Assembly: GCA_026413225.1 (NCBI GenBank)
Contig: CM048557.1
Coordinates: forward strand, 22,298,871 to 22,362,870
Direction of reading: 5' to 3'
From: Otis tarda
Lineage: Eukaryota; Chordata; Aves; Otidiformes; Otididae
DNA length: 64,000 bases
Shown here: positions 23,719 to 36,973 of the stretch, piece after piece
Layout: the number at the start of each line of letters is the position of its first letter
Position numbering within the stretch: the stretch's first letter is position 1
Made by a program: the position numbers and the translations under genes
Notes under the pieces: model-generated
Seen by the model: only the letters and a program-made list of their open reading frames with translations
Databases searched by the model: none
Told to the model about the DNA's origin: nothing

Positions 23719-24404
23719 GTGTGTTAATGTTTTGCATTCTTTGTCCCGAGTGTTTGCCTGAGCTGTGACAGGGAAGCACGCACCTCCTCTGTCTTCCCTA
23801 GTGGGCCATGGACACCACGTCTTCCCAGCTTCTCGCTCCACCGAACTGGGAGGACTTCTTCCCTCTGAGGCAAGGAGGGGTAGAGTTTAAGCTTTCAAAC
23901 GCTACCCTGCCTTCTCGCTCTCCCTCTTTCCCAGCTCTTGTGTCACTGAAAGGGCAAAAGCTCTTTGAGTGGCTAAAGTAATGTGACTGTTGCATTCTCC
24001 AGCTGAATAGACTTTTGTCTTTTTTTTTTTAAAGCCTGAAATGAACTGCCTCATCTGGCACGGAGATAACTGAAGCAGTTAAGTTTCGGCAAACTGACAT
24101 AGATGGTGTGGGCTTAAGCTGCTGTTGGCCTCTTCTGGTGCTGGGACTGGGTGCCAGCCTCTTAATACAGGGTCACGTCATGTTACTGTACCAGAAACAT
24201 CCCTGGAGGTGGCAGCTGCTTTTGGTGGATATTTGTACTGGTTCTCAGTCATCTCTTCCCGTTCTGGTTGTCTTTGCAATGGCGGGGGTTGAGGCAGAAT
24301 TGAAGAACAGGAAAGCTTTTCAATCTTGCTGGAGTAGCTGGTGTTTTCTTTTCCTACAAAAGTTTTGTTCCAGGTGGGGGGGGGCGGCAGCAGCGGGTGT
24401 GTGA

Positions 24405-24410
24405 AATAAA
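24405..24410 (+). terminator. Possible distal polyadenylation signal (AATAAA)
   Basis: A canonical AATAAA is followed by a T-rich stretch (CTCTTGTTTGCTTTTTTA). It could give a longer FJX1 3' UTR of about 1.7 kb, or be unused. Confidence 0.3.
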
Positions 24411-24430
24411 ATATCTGCATCTCTTGTTTG

Positions 24431-27400
24431 CTTTTTTATGTAGAAGAGACTATTGTATGGCTCAAAATACAGCCAGAATAAGGACAAAGGACAAACTAAT
24501 CCTCTTTAAGCCCCGAATGCCAGTATATATCCTGCTGTAATCAAACAACAGCGTAATCTCTTTTACATCTGGACAGGCACCTCCCTGTATGAAGGCAGCA
24601 GCGTGCTCAGTGGCTGCTACGCAAGTAGGTGCTGTCTTCAGTGTGCTGAGCACTAACCTTCCCCTGAACTCAGAGGACAATGCATTCATGCCTGCAGGAG
24701 ATCTTTGGTCTGTTAATATTCATTTATTTAGATTAAACGTCACATAAAGACAATTTTCTTTGGCCATCACAGTGGGATTTGTTGGTTTTTGTTGTTTTTT
24801 TTTTTTAAATAGGACACGACAACAGTTTTACAAACAACTTAAAATTAATGGTTGATTAGTTAGCTGTATTAGATATTGCAACTGTGTGTGTGAGTATTTA
24901 TTTTAAAATGTGCCAGCAGCCTCCAAGACTAGCTCTCATTCAACTGCTCAACTGACAAGGCTCTCTATTGAACTTGTATTTATAGTTCACTGCATTTATC
25001 TCTCTGAACAATGCACAGAATCCCATGTGACATTCCTTTGCCATTTACATGATAATACACAATTTAACTGTGTAGTTCTTAATTCTTCTTTAGCATTGCT
25101 TTGTAACTCGGGTGCAGCAGCTCTATCGCATTCACCTAATGAAAATACATTTAAATAATAAGCTGCTGGCATAAACGTTAAACCGCTGTGAAGAACAAGC
25201 TGCTGTGCCACAAATGCCTGAGGTTGCATTTCTGTTTGAGTACTTCTAGAAGTATGCCACAACTGTGGTTTTGACGGCTAGTGGGAAATAAATCTCCTTT
25301 GTGACACCTTTAGAGCCAGAGCCTAGGTGATAACACCTTTCGAGAAGAAACGTGGTTTCTGTTTGGTGACTGGTAGCTACCTCAAGTTATATATAGGTTA
25401 CGTGTTTAAAAATGGGGTCGTCGTAGGTTGCTGTGAAACTAGAGATGCTGTGCTAGAGAAGCTGAGAAATGTGTCTGTTCAAAGAGGATGGAGAAAACTG
25501 GCTTGGGCGGATGATGATACTTTACTTTGTTGCTGCATTTTTCTCTCCTGGTGCAGATAATCTGTGTCTGTGCCAGGGAAAGCTTTGAATTACCATCACA
25601 TTGAGGAAAACTCACTTTCTTCCGTGTGGTTTCTATAAGGCAAACAGTGCTTTGTAAATTAGTGGTCTTCTACACTTTTTGCATGCTGGTTTAGCAGTAT
25701 ATGCTGTCTGATGTTTGACTGTCCTCCTGCAGAACCAAGGGGTGAAACTCTGTAAAACTTTTTTATTTGGCTCAAGGAATCGGCTGCGCAACCGGTGCCA
25801 GAGTGGGGCTGTGGGGCTTTAGGCCCCACTCAGCAGAGCGCTTAAGGATGCACTTAACTTCCCACCACTTTTCAGAGGCTTTCCATGAAGTATGTGCTTA
25901 CAGGTTGGAGGCACCGGTGCCTTGGTCAGATGTGGGCTGTTGCACAGGTCTGAGCAGAGTTTTGGAAAGGTTGGGTGGGGTTGGCAGCCCGCTGTCTATC
26001 CCAGATGCAAGACAGGAGGTCTGGTTTTCTTCAGCTCTGTGGAAACTCGTGTGCCTAACTGATAACACTAGCTTCAAAAAAAAAAAAAAACCCAAACAGG
26101 AAATAAATATCTATGGGATGTTGTAATTTGAATGCACTTCATTCAGTCTCATATTTCTGTGTTTCCCTGATCAAATGCAGAACGCCACCCCCAGATTTTT
26201 CCTTTCATTGCAATCTGAGGAGGTGCATAGGGTAGGGGGTTGTTGCTGCTCGCAGCTTGAGTTCATAGTCACTGGGATGTTACCTCCAAACCTCACTAGT
26301 GTGAAGCGAGGACTGAGTTCATCGTTTCAGAGAGCTGCGTAAGGAGTATCAAAAATTGTGCTTGGAGTCGCTGCTGCACCCTCAGGGAGCACAGGGCAGC
26401 AGAGCCTGGGCGAATTCAGTGGGGTTCCCACTCAGTGAAAAAAGCAAGACTAGCATTCCCAGCACAAACCTCCTTTGCTTTTGTTTGCTTGCCTCTGAAG
26501 TAATTTCCAATCTGAATTTATCTTCATTGTGGGTTTCCCTTTGAGAGTTTCCCTCGCTGCTTGGGAAGCTCTTCCCAGGTGCCGAGTCCCCTCGCCTCTC
26601 ACACAAAAGCAGCTGCCGAGGGATGGAGCCGAGCTGACTGCCGGCGCCATGCTTCGCTGCCCGACTGAGGCCACGTCAGCCCATTCAAAAATTCGGGAAA
26701 TAACCCGGGGCCAGTGGAAGACAGTGAAACTACTGTTAGTTACACTTTGACTTACTGAGCTGACAGTACGCTCCTAACATCACCAGCATAGTTTTGTGGT
26801 TTGCTTTCCCTTTGAAGTTCAGTGCATTTTTTAAAATGGTAATAATACTTTGAATTTTCTCACTGACATTAGTAGGTGGTCCAGGACTAGCTTGGATATG
26901 AGATCATATTAAGACTTAATCCCATTTTGCATGTTATTCCTACTTTGCAACCGCAGCACAAAATTTAATCGCTCCTTCAGAGCTGCGCTCTCTGGGTTGA
27001 GCGCGGCGACGCTCCCAGGAGAACGGGCTGGGCTGCGCAGTCAGCAGTGCCTGCCAGGCGCCCGCACGGCTCCTGCGACTCTCAGTGACCTAGAAAACCT
27101 TTTACCTTGCCCTCTTGGGTGCTAATGTGGCTCTCCTCACTGAAGTGATGTGCGCTCTCTGAGCAGAAGTTATTTTCCCAACATGGTGACTCACGTCCGC
27201 AAAGAGTATTTAATTGGGAATCAACTGGTGTTTTAACAAACATTAGCAGTCCCACCCTCAGGGACTGCGTAATCTAACTCAGCGCACTTTGCAAATGGGG
27301 CAGGAACAAGGTGTTGTACCTGTAATATCTTAACCCACCTCTTGTGCTGTGGCTTTCCCTTGCCCACTCTGGGCGGAGGCGCAGGATGAGCTTACGGGAA

Positions 27401-27983
27401 AGAAGTGCGCACACGGGCTGGTGTGAATCGGGAGCACTGCTGTGTGCGGGTGTGGAAAGAGCTCTGCAGACCAAGGAAGGAGAGCGATCCCATCTGAAAG
27501 GAAGCCAGCGCTGCACTCATGGAAAAGAGCTCTGGCTGGGTTATTGGAGGATGAGCGACATAACAGGGCAACAGAGAGGATCTGACGCTGCAATCGGACT
27601 GACTGGTTTTGAGTGATCTGCTATTCAAGCACTTGTGCATTTTGGGTTGTGGGTTTTTGTGTGTGTGGCACTTGGACCATTTCTGCAAGGAAATGAACCC
27701 AAGGGAACACTGACTGCAACATGCAGCTATTGCAAGGAAAATTGAGCAGACATCTTCAAGACCAAGACCCCTCCAGTTCCTATCCCATGGAGGGAAACAC
27801 AGGTAGGGATTTCAAGTGGGATAGAGTAAGTTACAGCATATTGTAATAGAGTTAATATAGGCAGATTTAAGTTGCACCGTTACAGGTACTGCCAGGATAT
27901 CATCGCCTTTGTCTACTATCACCTGGGCTTTTTTAAGTGTCACACAGTGTCAAGCCAGGAGGAGGTGTTTTTGAAGAAGTAGG
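24431..27983. other. Intergenic DNA downstream of FJX1
   Basis: No gene is supported. A poly-A tract lies at about 26067..26080, and there is slight GC enrichment around 26985..27080. Short frames have no domains. Confidence 0.5.
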
Positions 27984-29130
27984 ATCATAGAATCATAGAA
28001 TAGTTTGGGTCAGAAGGGACCTTTAAAGGCCATCTAGTCCAGCCCCCCTGCAAGGAGCAGGGACATCTTCAACCAGATCATGTCCCTCAGAGCTCCGTCC
28101 AACCTGGCCTTGAATGTTTCCACCACCTCTCTGGGCAACCTGTTCCAGTGTTCCACCACCTTTATTGTAAAAAAATTCTTTCTTATATCCAGTTTAAATC
28201 TACCTCCTTCTGTTTTAAAACCATTGCCCCTCATCCTATCAGAATAGGCTCTGCTAAAGGGTTTCTCCCCGTCTTTCCTGTAGGCCCCCTTTAGGTACTG
28301 GAAGACCATTATAAGGTCTCCCTGGAGCCTTCTCTTCTCCAGGCTGAACAACCCCAGCTCTCTCAGCTGGTCCTCACAGGAGAGGTGCTCCAGTCCTCTG
28401 ATTATCTTCGTGGCCTTCTTCTGGACTCTCTCCAACAGGTCCACGTCCCTCTTACGTTGGAGGTCCAGAGCTGGAGGCAGTACTCCAGGTGGCATCTCAC
28501 TAGAGCAGAGTAGAGGAGAATCACCTCCCTCAACCTGCTGGCCACACTTCTTTTGCTGCAGCCCAAGGTGCAGTTGGCTTTCCAGGCTGCAAGCACACAT
28601 TTCTGGGTCACGTTGAGCTTCTCATCAACGAACACCTCCAAGTCATTCTCCTCAGGGCTGTGCTCCATCCATTCTCCACCCAGCCTGTCTTTGTGCTTAG
28701 GATTGCCCCGACCCATGTGCAGGACTTTGCACTTGGCCTGGTTGAATTTTGTGAGGTTTGTATGGGCCCATCTCTCCAGCTTGTCACGGTCTCTCTGAAT
28801 GGCATCCCTTCCCTCCAGCGTGTTGATGGCACCACACAGCTTGGTGTCGTCAGCAAACTTGCTGAGGGTGCACTCAATCCCAGTGTCCATGTGGCTGACA
28901 AAGATGTTGAACAGCATCGGTCTCAATACCAACCCCTGAGGAACGCCACTTATCACCTGTCTCCCCTTGGACAACGAGCCATTGACCGCAGCTCTTGGAG
29001 TGCAGCCATCCAGCCAATTCCTTATCCACTGAATGCTCCATCCATCAAATCCATGTCTCTCCAGTTTAGAGACAAGGATGTCTTGTGGGACATTGTCAAA
29101 TGCTTTGTACACGTCCAGGTAGTCTTGCCA
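27984..29130 (-). mobile_element. CR1 LINE fragment with reverse transcriptase remnant
   Basis: This is the longest CR1 copy here, read on the minus strand. Frame 28402..29112 encodes the C-terminal half of the reverse transcriptase, with [10 protein letters not shown] near its start, SGVPQG at residues 55-60 and the catalytic-type FADD at 86-89. The overlapping frame 28034..28600 encodes the C-terminal region ([28 protein letters not shown]). A frameshift in the 28400-28600 overlap disables it. The 3' UTR and ATTCTATG tail end at 27984. ORF1 and the endonuclease are absent through 5' truncation. It is in the 'ggatgtccctgctccttgc' class. The low divergence between frames suggests a younger copy than those at 3408 and 19062. 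Confidence 0.95.
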
Positions 29131-32100
29131 AAAGTGGTCAAAGACATGGAAGTTTGAAAAAAGACATAGATTTTAAGGTACTTAAAAGTAGGTGAATTCC
29201 ACCCCAGCTATGTCTGCAGCAATGGGACATGTTCAATGTATTTGTGTGTGCCACCTTATGAAGTATAGAAAGACACACGAAATGAGGGGAAAGCACTCCA
29301 GAAAAGGACAGAAAAGCAGTTGAATCCTTGCAGATGCTGGGGATGGCAAGCGGCAAACATCCTTTCAAGAAACCGCACAAGTGCTGCGGCAGCGTGTCCT
29401 TCACAGCCCTTTCTTCACCTTCTGAGATATGTTTCCTGCAACAACCCCTGAAATGGATCTTTCTAGGCAGCCTGAGTCACAGAACAAGGAGAACAATGTG
29501 TGTGCCAGGAGGCCGTCGGCACTGGGGTACAGAGGACCTGCCTTTCTGCTGTGTAGACCACTGGCAATTTGTGATCTTGAAAGCACAGGCGCATTTTCAC
29601 AACCTGTCATTAAATGTTTTTGCAATCTGATGGATTTCAGCCTGTGTCACATTATGTACGTTCAATAATTTTTACTGCCCTCAATATTTAATTCAACCCA
29701 TTCAATGTTGTTTACTAAAACTCATGAAAGGTTGAAAATGTTTTTACTTTCCCCGTTCTGAGTTGTGAGCAGTTCATCACAAAGCTCCCTTTCGGTGCCG
29801 TAAAATCCACGTACGTAATTGAATATCCAAGTATGTAACAACACAGGGTTTCTCAACCTGTTTGGACTAGGGGATGCTGTCAGCCTTGAGGCATCCTTAG
29901 AGCAGCTGTGCGATGGTGAGGGTTCACAGAGGTTTGGGGTCAGTGCGGTTTTGGGTGAGGAGCGAGGCTGGGAGGGCCCCCTGACTGCTGCCCCTCACTG
30001 CTCCTCATGTTCCCCAAGAGCACATGTGGGAGTTAAAATTACTGTTTGTCTGTATGGACTGAGTTGAAGTTGATTTTCCTCTTTTAACTGAAGTGTAGCT
30101 GAAGGGCTTTGTTCCCAAAGATACCTCACAGAAAGCAAAAGGCAGCTGTTAAAGTGTCTGTGTCCCTTCCCCCCAAGCCCCCTCCCTTAAACTCCCTCCT
30201 CTGCCACAAGCCTTCTCCCCTCATGATGAGGATCTTAAAAATGCCTTGCTGTGAGGACAGACAGGCATTTGTCTTAAGTCATACCAACACACTAACGCAA
30301 TCCAGTAATGAGGTAAGGAATTAACACGTTTTGTACCAGTATCTCCAGCCCCAGCACAGGCGAGGAGGGGTGTGTTTCTGCATGTCATACGTTTCAGTCA
30401 GAGGAGTCATCATTTTTTAATGTGCCTGTCTTGCCAGTTTCCTTTTTGTGTCCTGCTGTGGGGGAAAGGGCATTAATAAAGTATGGTTTAAAGCTGCCGA
30501 TTTTTTTTTATCCATACAGAATTTCTTGTAGATGAGCTAGGAGTCTGCTCGCAGTATTTATTTGTTTATGTGACTGCAGTTAGCCAATTTGCTTTAGTTT
30601 AGCTGGGTTACCTTCATCATCCCCAAAGATTTCAATGCCCTTTAATACGTTCAAGCTAAGGAAAAGTAATTGCTTCCTTTGTTTTGTTAAAAATGTACAG
30701 AATTTGCTCATCTGACAAAAAACAGTGCAGTGCAAAATCAGGCGGCATACATTATGGATGAACCTGGATGCAAGGATCTGGAGGATACTAATGGTATTAT
30801 TTCCTTTCACACCAGCTACCCAGTGAGGTAACTGTTCAGTGGAGATATTCCTGGTGTGATAGCCACCAGAGATCAAAAGCAGGCCCTCTGTTTGCAATTT
30901 GTTAAATGCAAATAACGGGCTCAATTCTTTTCTCATTTAAAGCTCTGCAGAGGTAAGAGCGTGAATTTGCCTGCAGTTTGGGTGCAAAAGTTGGTGATGA
31001 GTATACTCACGATGAGTATTATTTAAGATACACTTGAGCCTGCTTTTAGAAATAAAATGGGGGAGCGTCAGTGGGGCTTCTTGCTCCTTTCTGTGCTGAC
31101 TGAGCCAGCAGCCTGACAGGAGCCCAGCTAACCAGAGCCTGCTGCGAGAGTCAGGATGACAGGAGGTTTTATGAGCTCCTCTAACAAGGAATAGTTCAGG
31201 CAGTGCCAAAAATGAGGCAGTCATCTTCTGGCTCATAGAAACAACTATCTGTGTAGAAAGTTATCAAAAGTAGCAGCAAAGAAGAAAAAAAAAAAATGTT
31301 CAAACTGGGACTGTCACACTGAGTCCAGCTATATGACTTTCAAGGCTCATTAAAGTGGTTACAAGATCGCATTGAGTCATTCCCTTCCCAACAACGTGGC
31401 ACAGTGCAGAGGGGGACAAAAACAGCCTGGGGACCAGCATGAAGCATTACGTGGGATGCTGTCCAGTGACAGGGTCTGAGGCTCTCGAAATCACAAATGG
31501 CAGAGCCCAGTGCAGTCATTTATCCCTCCATTCAAGCCAGCGTGGAGGAGCTGCTAACCAGGCTCTTCAGGTGCCTGTCAGCTGTGGAACAAAGGACCAC
31601 AACCAGTGGCAGGCAGTTTTCTTAACAGTTTGTCATTTATTATGGAGCCAATGAAATCTCTTGACTTTCTGAAGATGAGCGGTTGGAGTTGATACGAATT
31701 GGTTAAACAGATGCTCCTGGGTTAAGTCTCCTGTTTTCCTTTAGGAAGAAAACCAAATAATTTCCCTTCCTTGTGTTTCTATTAGTACTTCAGATGATTA
31801 AAACTAAATTAGAAATGTAATTTACTTGTCAGTGAATAGTCTAGATAATTATTTTACTTGTATATTTCTCCTCCTAGTCAAGGCACATAAATGAGGCACT
31901 TTTTGTCAATAATGATTCTCCAGGCTTTTTAATTTTCTAGACCTCTCCTACACAATCAGGACACTGCAGTAGCTGTATGGTAGACTCTACAATTGGTGTT
32001 CCTTGAAATTAAGCTATTCCCAAAAAAAAGATTACTACAATTATTTCTTCATATATGTTGTAAAATAGAATATTTAGGATTTTTTTCCGTGTGAATCTTA

Positions 32101-35100
32101 ACAAACCAGGCTACCATCTTTTTCTCTTTCAAACTGTCAAGTTTAGCTCCTTTAAGGAAGAGCAGACAACATCCATTTCCTATAAAACAGCACAGCAATC
32201 CTGTCTGTCTTAACAGTGCTTCTGGTGACATCTGGAAAGCTGTCTCTGATCAAAGAGGCGTAGGACAGGTAGGTTACGTACTGAAGTACGGATCTAAGGC
32301 TTGGTTGCTTCACGGGTGATGCACTGATGCTTTGCGAAGGCATCAGCGGTTTGGGTTAGTACGTAGATCACAAACGCATGTGCAATGTCAGCAATTGAAA
32401 TGAATCGCGACGCGGATGAGTGCAAGTGTTAGAGAGGCTGTGTTTGGCCCTGTGAGAAGAAAACCCTCAGGATCAGCCCAGGCGCAAACATCTCACTTCC
32501 TCCTGCTTCGCCTCCCACCCTCTTTGGTTGAAAATAGATGTTTAAGCCATGGAGCAACCCAAGGCGCGTTCAGACAGGATCAAAACAGGTGGCTCGGGAA
32601 GCTGCAAGATCTGTGCTAACCTCACTGATGTAAGTGTAATCCGGCGCCGGCAGTGGCAGCTGGCACGGGGAGCGGAGCCGGGCTTCTCCAGGAGCAGTCA
32701 CCCTGTCTGCTGCGAGCACCGTGCCACGGCTCTGCTCTCCGGCTGGTCCCCAGCACAGCCGGCCCCATGGTTGTGGGGCTCTGCGTGCCATGTCGCCGGC
32801 TGTGCTAGGGTGCCAGGAGCCAGGATAGGCCCAGGTCTCGTCTGACACAAGCGGGAAACCCAACATGTCATTTCTAGCAGGTACCAAGTGGGAAAAAAAT
32901 GGACGTTTCTGTATATTTGCTAACAAAAGGTATTGCCTTGCTCCAGACTTGGTTCTTCTCCCTGCCAGGATCATCCTCAGCACTTCGGCAGCTAAGGCAG
33001 CTCTTGAGACACAGGGCTCAACCTCAGAGCCAGGGCGCAAAAGCAGAAGGATCCATCAGAAGGCAGGAAGAGGCATCCCACAAGCCGAGGCTGCAGCTGT
33101 GTTGCCGCTCAGCTGAGGTTTGCAGTCCCTGCAGGTGGAGAGGCTGGGATGGGGGCACCACTGAAATACGGAGATGGGATGACTGCTTCTGCAAGAGACT
33201 AAGCGGAGTCCAGCCAGCCAGAAGGAACGTACTCCAGCCAACTTGCCTGTTCTGATGGCACTTAAAATGCTTAAATCCTTATTTACAACACCCTGGCACA
33301 TTTGAGCGCCTTGCCACGGGCTACATGGTAATGAGCAAATGCCACATCTGGAAAGGGAACTTGAGCGTATTGACCCCTTGCCCTGTTAAAACCGCTCAAC
33401 GCCTTTTCTTTACCATCTAGGTCGTTTCTGCTCCTGTCCATGCTTTGCTGCAAGTTCTCAGATGCCACTGATATTCGCACACGCTGGTACACGTTACAGC
33501 ATACAAAGACAAGTCTGCCTGCCCGTGGGGTGTGCTACCTCCTCTTTGCTGCTCTGGGCTTGGAAGACTCACACATGGTGCCCCAGAAACACCAGCTAGG
33601 GCGGTAAGGAACACATGGCAGGCAACTTTGTGATGAAATGCAAGCATTTTCTTCATTGTAATTTTTCAATCTGCTGTCAGTTTAATGATACCCATCCAAT
33701 TCTTTCCATTCCAGCAACTATCGGTATGTTCACAGTCATCAAGAGAATTTCTTCTCAGAAAGAAAAGTATACCACTGACAACTTAAAAAAATATCCTACC
33801 TGATAGGAATTACTCAGAAAGCTCGTTAACATTTCAGTTCTCAGTTTGCATAATAGCAGAAAAATATACGTGTGCCAGATGGAGCCTTTTGTGCATTAGG
33901 AATGACAGAATTTTGACTTCTAACATTTCAGATGTGCGTAGATCTTCCTGAAATTGTTGGGAAAGGGCAAATGTAAGAAAAGCATTTACAGCATCTCTGT
34001 ACAACTGCCAAGGAGCTGAGATATAGCATGGGTAGATAATAAATAATAATATTCATGCTTAATGATAATGACATGGACCATTCAGAGACAGCAATACAAT
34101 AAATAAATACTGTGGCAATATTGACAATGTTACACCAGCACTTTGGGCTTTTGCAGAGCATCTCATGATGGATTCAAAGCACTTAACAAAGATGTCAGGC
34201 ATCACAGTGCTCTTGTAGCGAGTCTCCCATTGCCCTCGTGTTACAGAGCTACAGAGAGGAAAACAGGAATAGAGGAGCCAAGCGTGTGTTGCATGGCGCG
34301 GGCAGAGGCAGAGCACCTAACTTAGCAGGAAAGGAAGGCCAGTGATCGTGAGGTGTAGCGAATATTGCCTTGAAGGTGGAGGTGAGCTGAGGTGAACTTT
34401 GCGCCGAAGCCGTCAAGACTCAGGCACAGGTTTTCTTCTGCTAGCCATGCTGTGCGGGTTGCAGCGCATCCGTGCTCGCTTCAGAGGTGCTCTAAATGCT
34501 GCAGGCGGGCGGGAGCCTTCACCATCTGCCGTGGGCAGGGGGGGGGCCCTTGTTCGTGGCCCCTTGGAGGACCTGCTTTCCCCCGGGCTGGCAGCTGGCG
34601 GTTCAGGAACCGTCAGAAAGCTGGCTCCTGCTGCTTGGCCTCCCCCGTGCCTCTGCCCTGTGCCGTGTTGCTGCCCTTGCAGGAGCAGCACAGCCACGTT
34701 GCAGAGCTCACCTCATTTCCCAACAGTGCCAGGCAGGCTTCAGAGTAAAGAAAAGGTACCACAGTCCTGGAATTACAGTTATAAACCTCAGGGTCATAAT
34801 TGCAAGTAAAAGAAAGCTGTGACATGGTTATAGCCTGTACTTAATGTGACATCTTTGTCAGTCTCATATTTCTCCCAGAGCCCTTGCATGACACATGCCT
34901 CAAAGTGCAGTGATGTGGATTTAATGGAATAACCCAACTGCAGGCACTCCTCAGTGTCCAGATGGATTATTTCTCTTCCCCCTCGACCCCCCCCATATTT
35001 ACACTAGATCTTTCTGTTCTTAATGAACACTAACACAGCACCAATAGCTCACATGCCTACATCTGTTGTCTTCTGGGATCCCCACCTTGGGGAGATGGCT

Positions 35101-36158
35101 TAATACACAACCTCAAAGCATGCTGAAAATGTATAAGGTTTTACCCACCAGTGCTGTATTAATTGTACAAATTTTCGCTTTTGTGCCTCCCTGCCCTTGC
35201 TAGCAGTCAGCTAGGCACCAGGAAGAAGCTCTGTGCCGGTGAAGCCTTTCGGGCTGAGCACCTGCTCCTTAGGCACCGCTGACTCAGGAGCGTCAGCCTT
35301 GCAACGTGCAGGTAGGAGCTGGCACGGTGGTTACTCCAATGCCCCGCACCTACCCCTCTGGGGTTGTCTCCGGACTTGCTCGCAGCAAGCAGCGTCCGTT
35401 GGCTGGCCTGACCCCATGCGTGGGTTCCCCTTGCCTCGGTGGGAACATGCTGGGTTTGAAGCCCTGCCTGGAAGAGCAGAGCTTTAACACTGAAATGTGA
35501 AAACTGCTCGGTTGGAGGAGTCAGGGCAGCACTGTACATTAGCATAGGTATGTGCACTTACTGGGGGCACGGTAATGACTAAGAAAGATTTGGGATTTCA
35601 GTGCTGTTTTTTCATGTCAATAGACTAGGAAATCATTTTTCCACTGCCTTGCTGTTGGTGTAGGAATTTGCACTTTCAAAAGTGTGGATCATCGTGACTG
35701 TAAAATTAAAACATACAAGAAATGTATAGTTTTATGCATTTTACTCATTCTGTGGTCGTGTAAATAAAAGCCTAGGGATATAGCAGAAGAAAATCAGGCC
35801 ATTTTATGCTGTTGACTACCTAACTTAATTACTGTTCAACCCAACTTCAGAATAACTGGGTTTGAAAAAAAAAGAAAAGAAATATACCTTTGTTAAGACA
35901 GAGAAATAATGAACTTAAATTATTAGACTTAGGTGAGGATTCTGTAGATCATCAGATATCAAACCCAACGTAATCACAAATGCTACCTAGTATTAGCAGC
36001 ACTTCCAGGGGTCAGGAACACAGGAAGGACTTTCTTTTGACTTAAACTACTGCAGCTTGAAAACTGATTTTCTAGCCTTCTGCCAGTAGAAGTCAGATCA
36101 GAATCAGGTTTAGAATGTCATTAGTCCAAAATGTAAACTTTTGATCTTTCTTGGTGGG
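29131..36158. other. Intergenic or intronic DNA, nothing recognised
   Basis: No coding region is supported. A POU-type octamer ATGCAAAT occurs at 30906..30913. Locally GC-rich patches (about 32640..32850 and 34480..34700) lack sustained CpG density, and their overlapping open frames have no domains. An A tract lies near 31284..31297. Confidence 0.45.
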
Positions 36159-36194
36159 TTTTTTTTTTTTTGGGGGGGGGGAGTGGGGTAGGTG
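36159..36194 (+). repeat. T13-G10 homopolymer junction
   Basis: Thirteen T (36159..36171) run directly into ten G (36172..36181), followed by AGTGGGGTAGGTG. This is a low-complexity tract, prone to length variation and sequencing error. Confidence 0.9.
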
Positions 36195-36950
36195 TCTTTT
36201 TTCTGTTATTACTTTTTGAGAATGACTTGTGTGCGCGTTTTTCTATTGAGGGTTGGTGATGGCTCTGTTAGTTTGCATTAGACGGTGAGTAGTGTCAGCT
36301 GAAATGAGCCTGGCATTCATATGCTCCTCACAGAGCCTCAAGTTTTGCTCTATCAACACTTTTCTTAAGTGCATTGCATTAAGAATTCTGTATGACAGGT
36401 TTGCACCTGGAGGCAAAGCCTGTTCCCTTCCCCCAGCTCCTTCCCTGAAACCCCAAGTCTTTTCACATCAAGTATTTAATTTTCCTTTGTTCAGGATAAA
36501 ATGATATGTAAAGTATGTGTTGCCATGGATGCAAAACTGAGAGCCTATTGATCCTCCCCTTATCCAGGTAGATTTCAAGCAGGATATTTAACATCAGAGG
36601 ACAGCACGGCATGGAAGGCAAGACAGAGACAGGTTGGGGCAGGGGGAAATAACTTTAAAATTGAAGTTCCCGTAGCTCTAAAGCATCTTGTCCAAATAAA
36701 GCAAATCTTGTGGCCTGAAGGGGTTGCCGGACTTGTTCTCCATGTGTTCGGCAGCATTCCTCTGCCAGCACTGGGGTTTTCTCTCTCCCCTCCTCCATAT
36801 GCCTCCTGCCATGCAAATGGCAGGGATTATTCCTATTTCCCACCCAAACCCACTGAGAATTGAGCTGTGGCCCAGATAAATATTTTTTTTGTGTATGCCA
36901 CAGATTAAGGAGCAACAGTGTTTTAAATACCACAGGAGAATGGTGTGAAG
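36195..36950. other. Intergenic or intronic DNA with an octamer-containing palindrome
   Basis: Mostly featureless. At 36805..36824 an 8-bp-arm inverted repeat, CCTGCCAT and ATGGCAGG around GCAA, creates an ATGCAAAT octamer (36811..36818). Confidence 0.5.
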
Positions 36951-36973
36951 ATGAATGAATGAATGAATGAATG
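36951..36973. repeat. (ATGA)n microsatellite
   Basis: Nearly six exact tetranucleotide units, from 36951 to 36973. It is likely polymorphic. Confidence 0.95.

Larger units (their letters stand above)
22754..23740 (+). other. FJX1: FJX1 3' untranslated region (predicted)
   Basis: This is the sequence from the stop codon to about 20 bases past the AGTAAA at 23713. It changes from GC-rich to AT-rich, with U-rich stretches around 23600..23640. A guanine-run cluster lies at 22872..22903. The length of about 1 kb is plausible for this gene, but no transcript was available. Confidence 0.6.

Noticed and set aside
28410-29157. Plus-strand 165-codon frame and others over the third CR1
   Set aside because: Antisense to the CR1 reverse transcriptase remnant, with no independent evidence.
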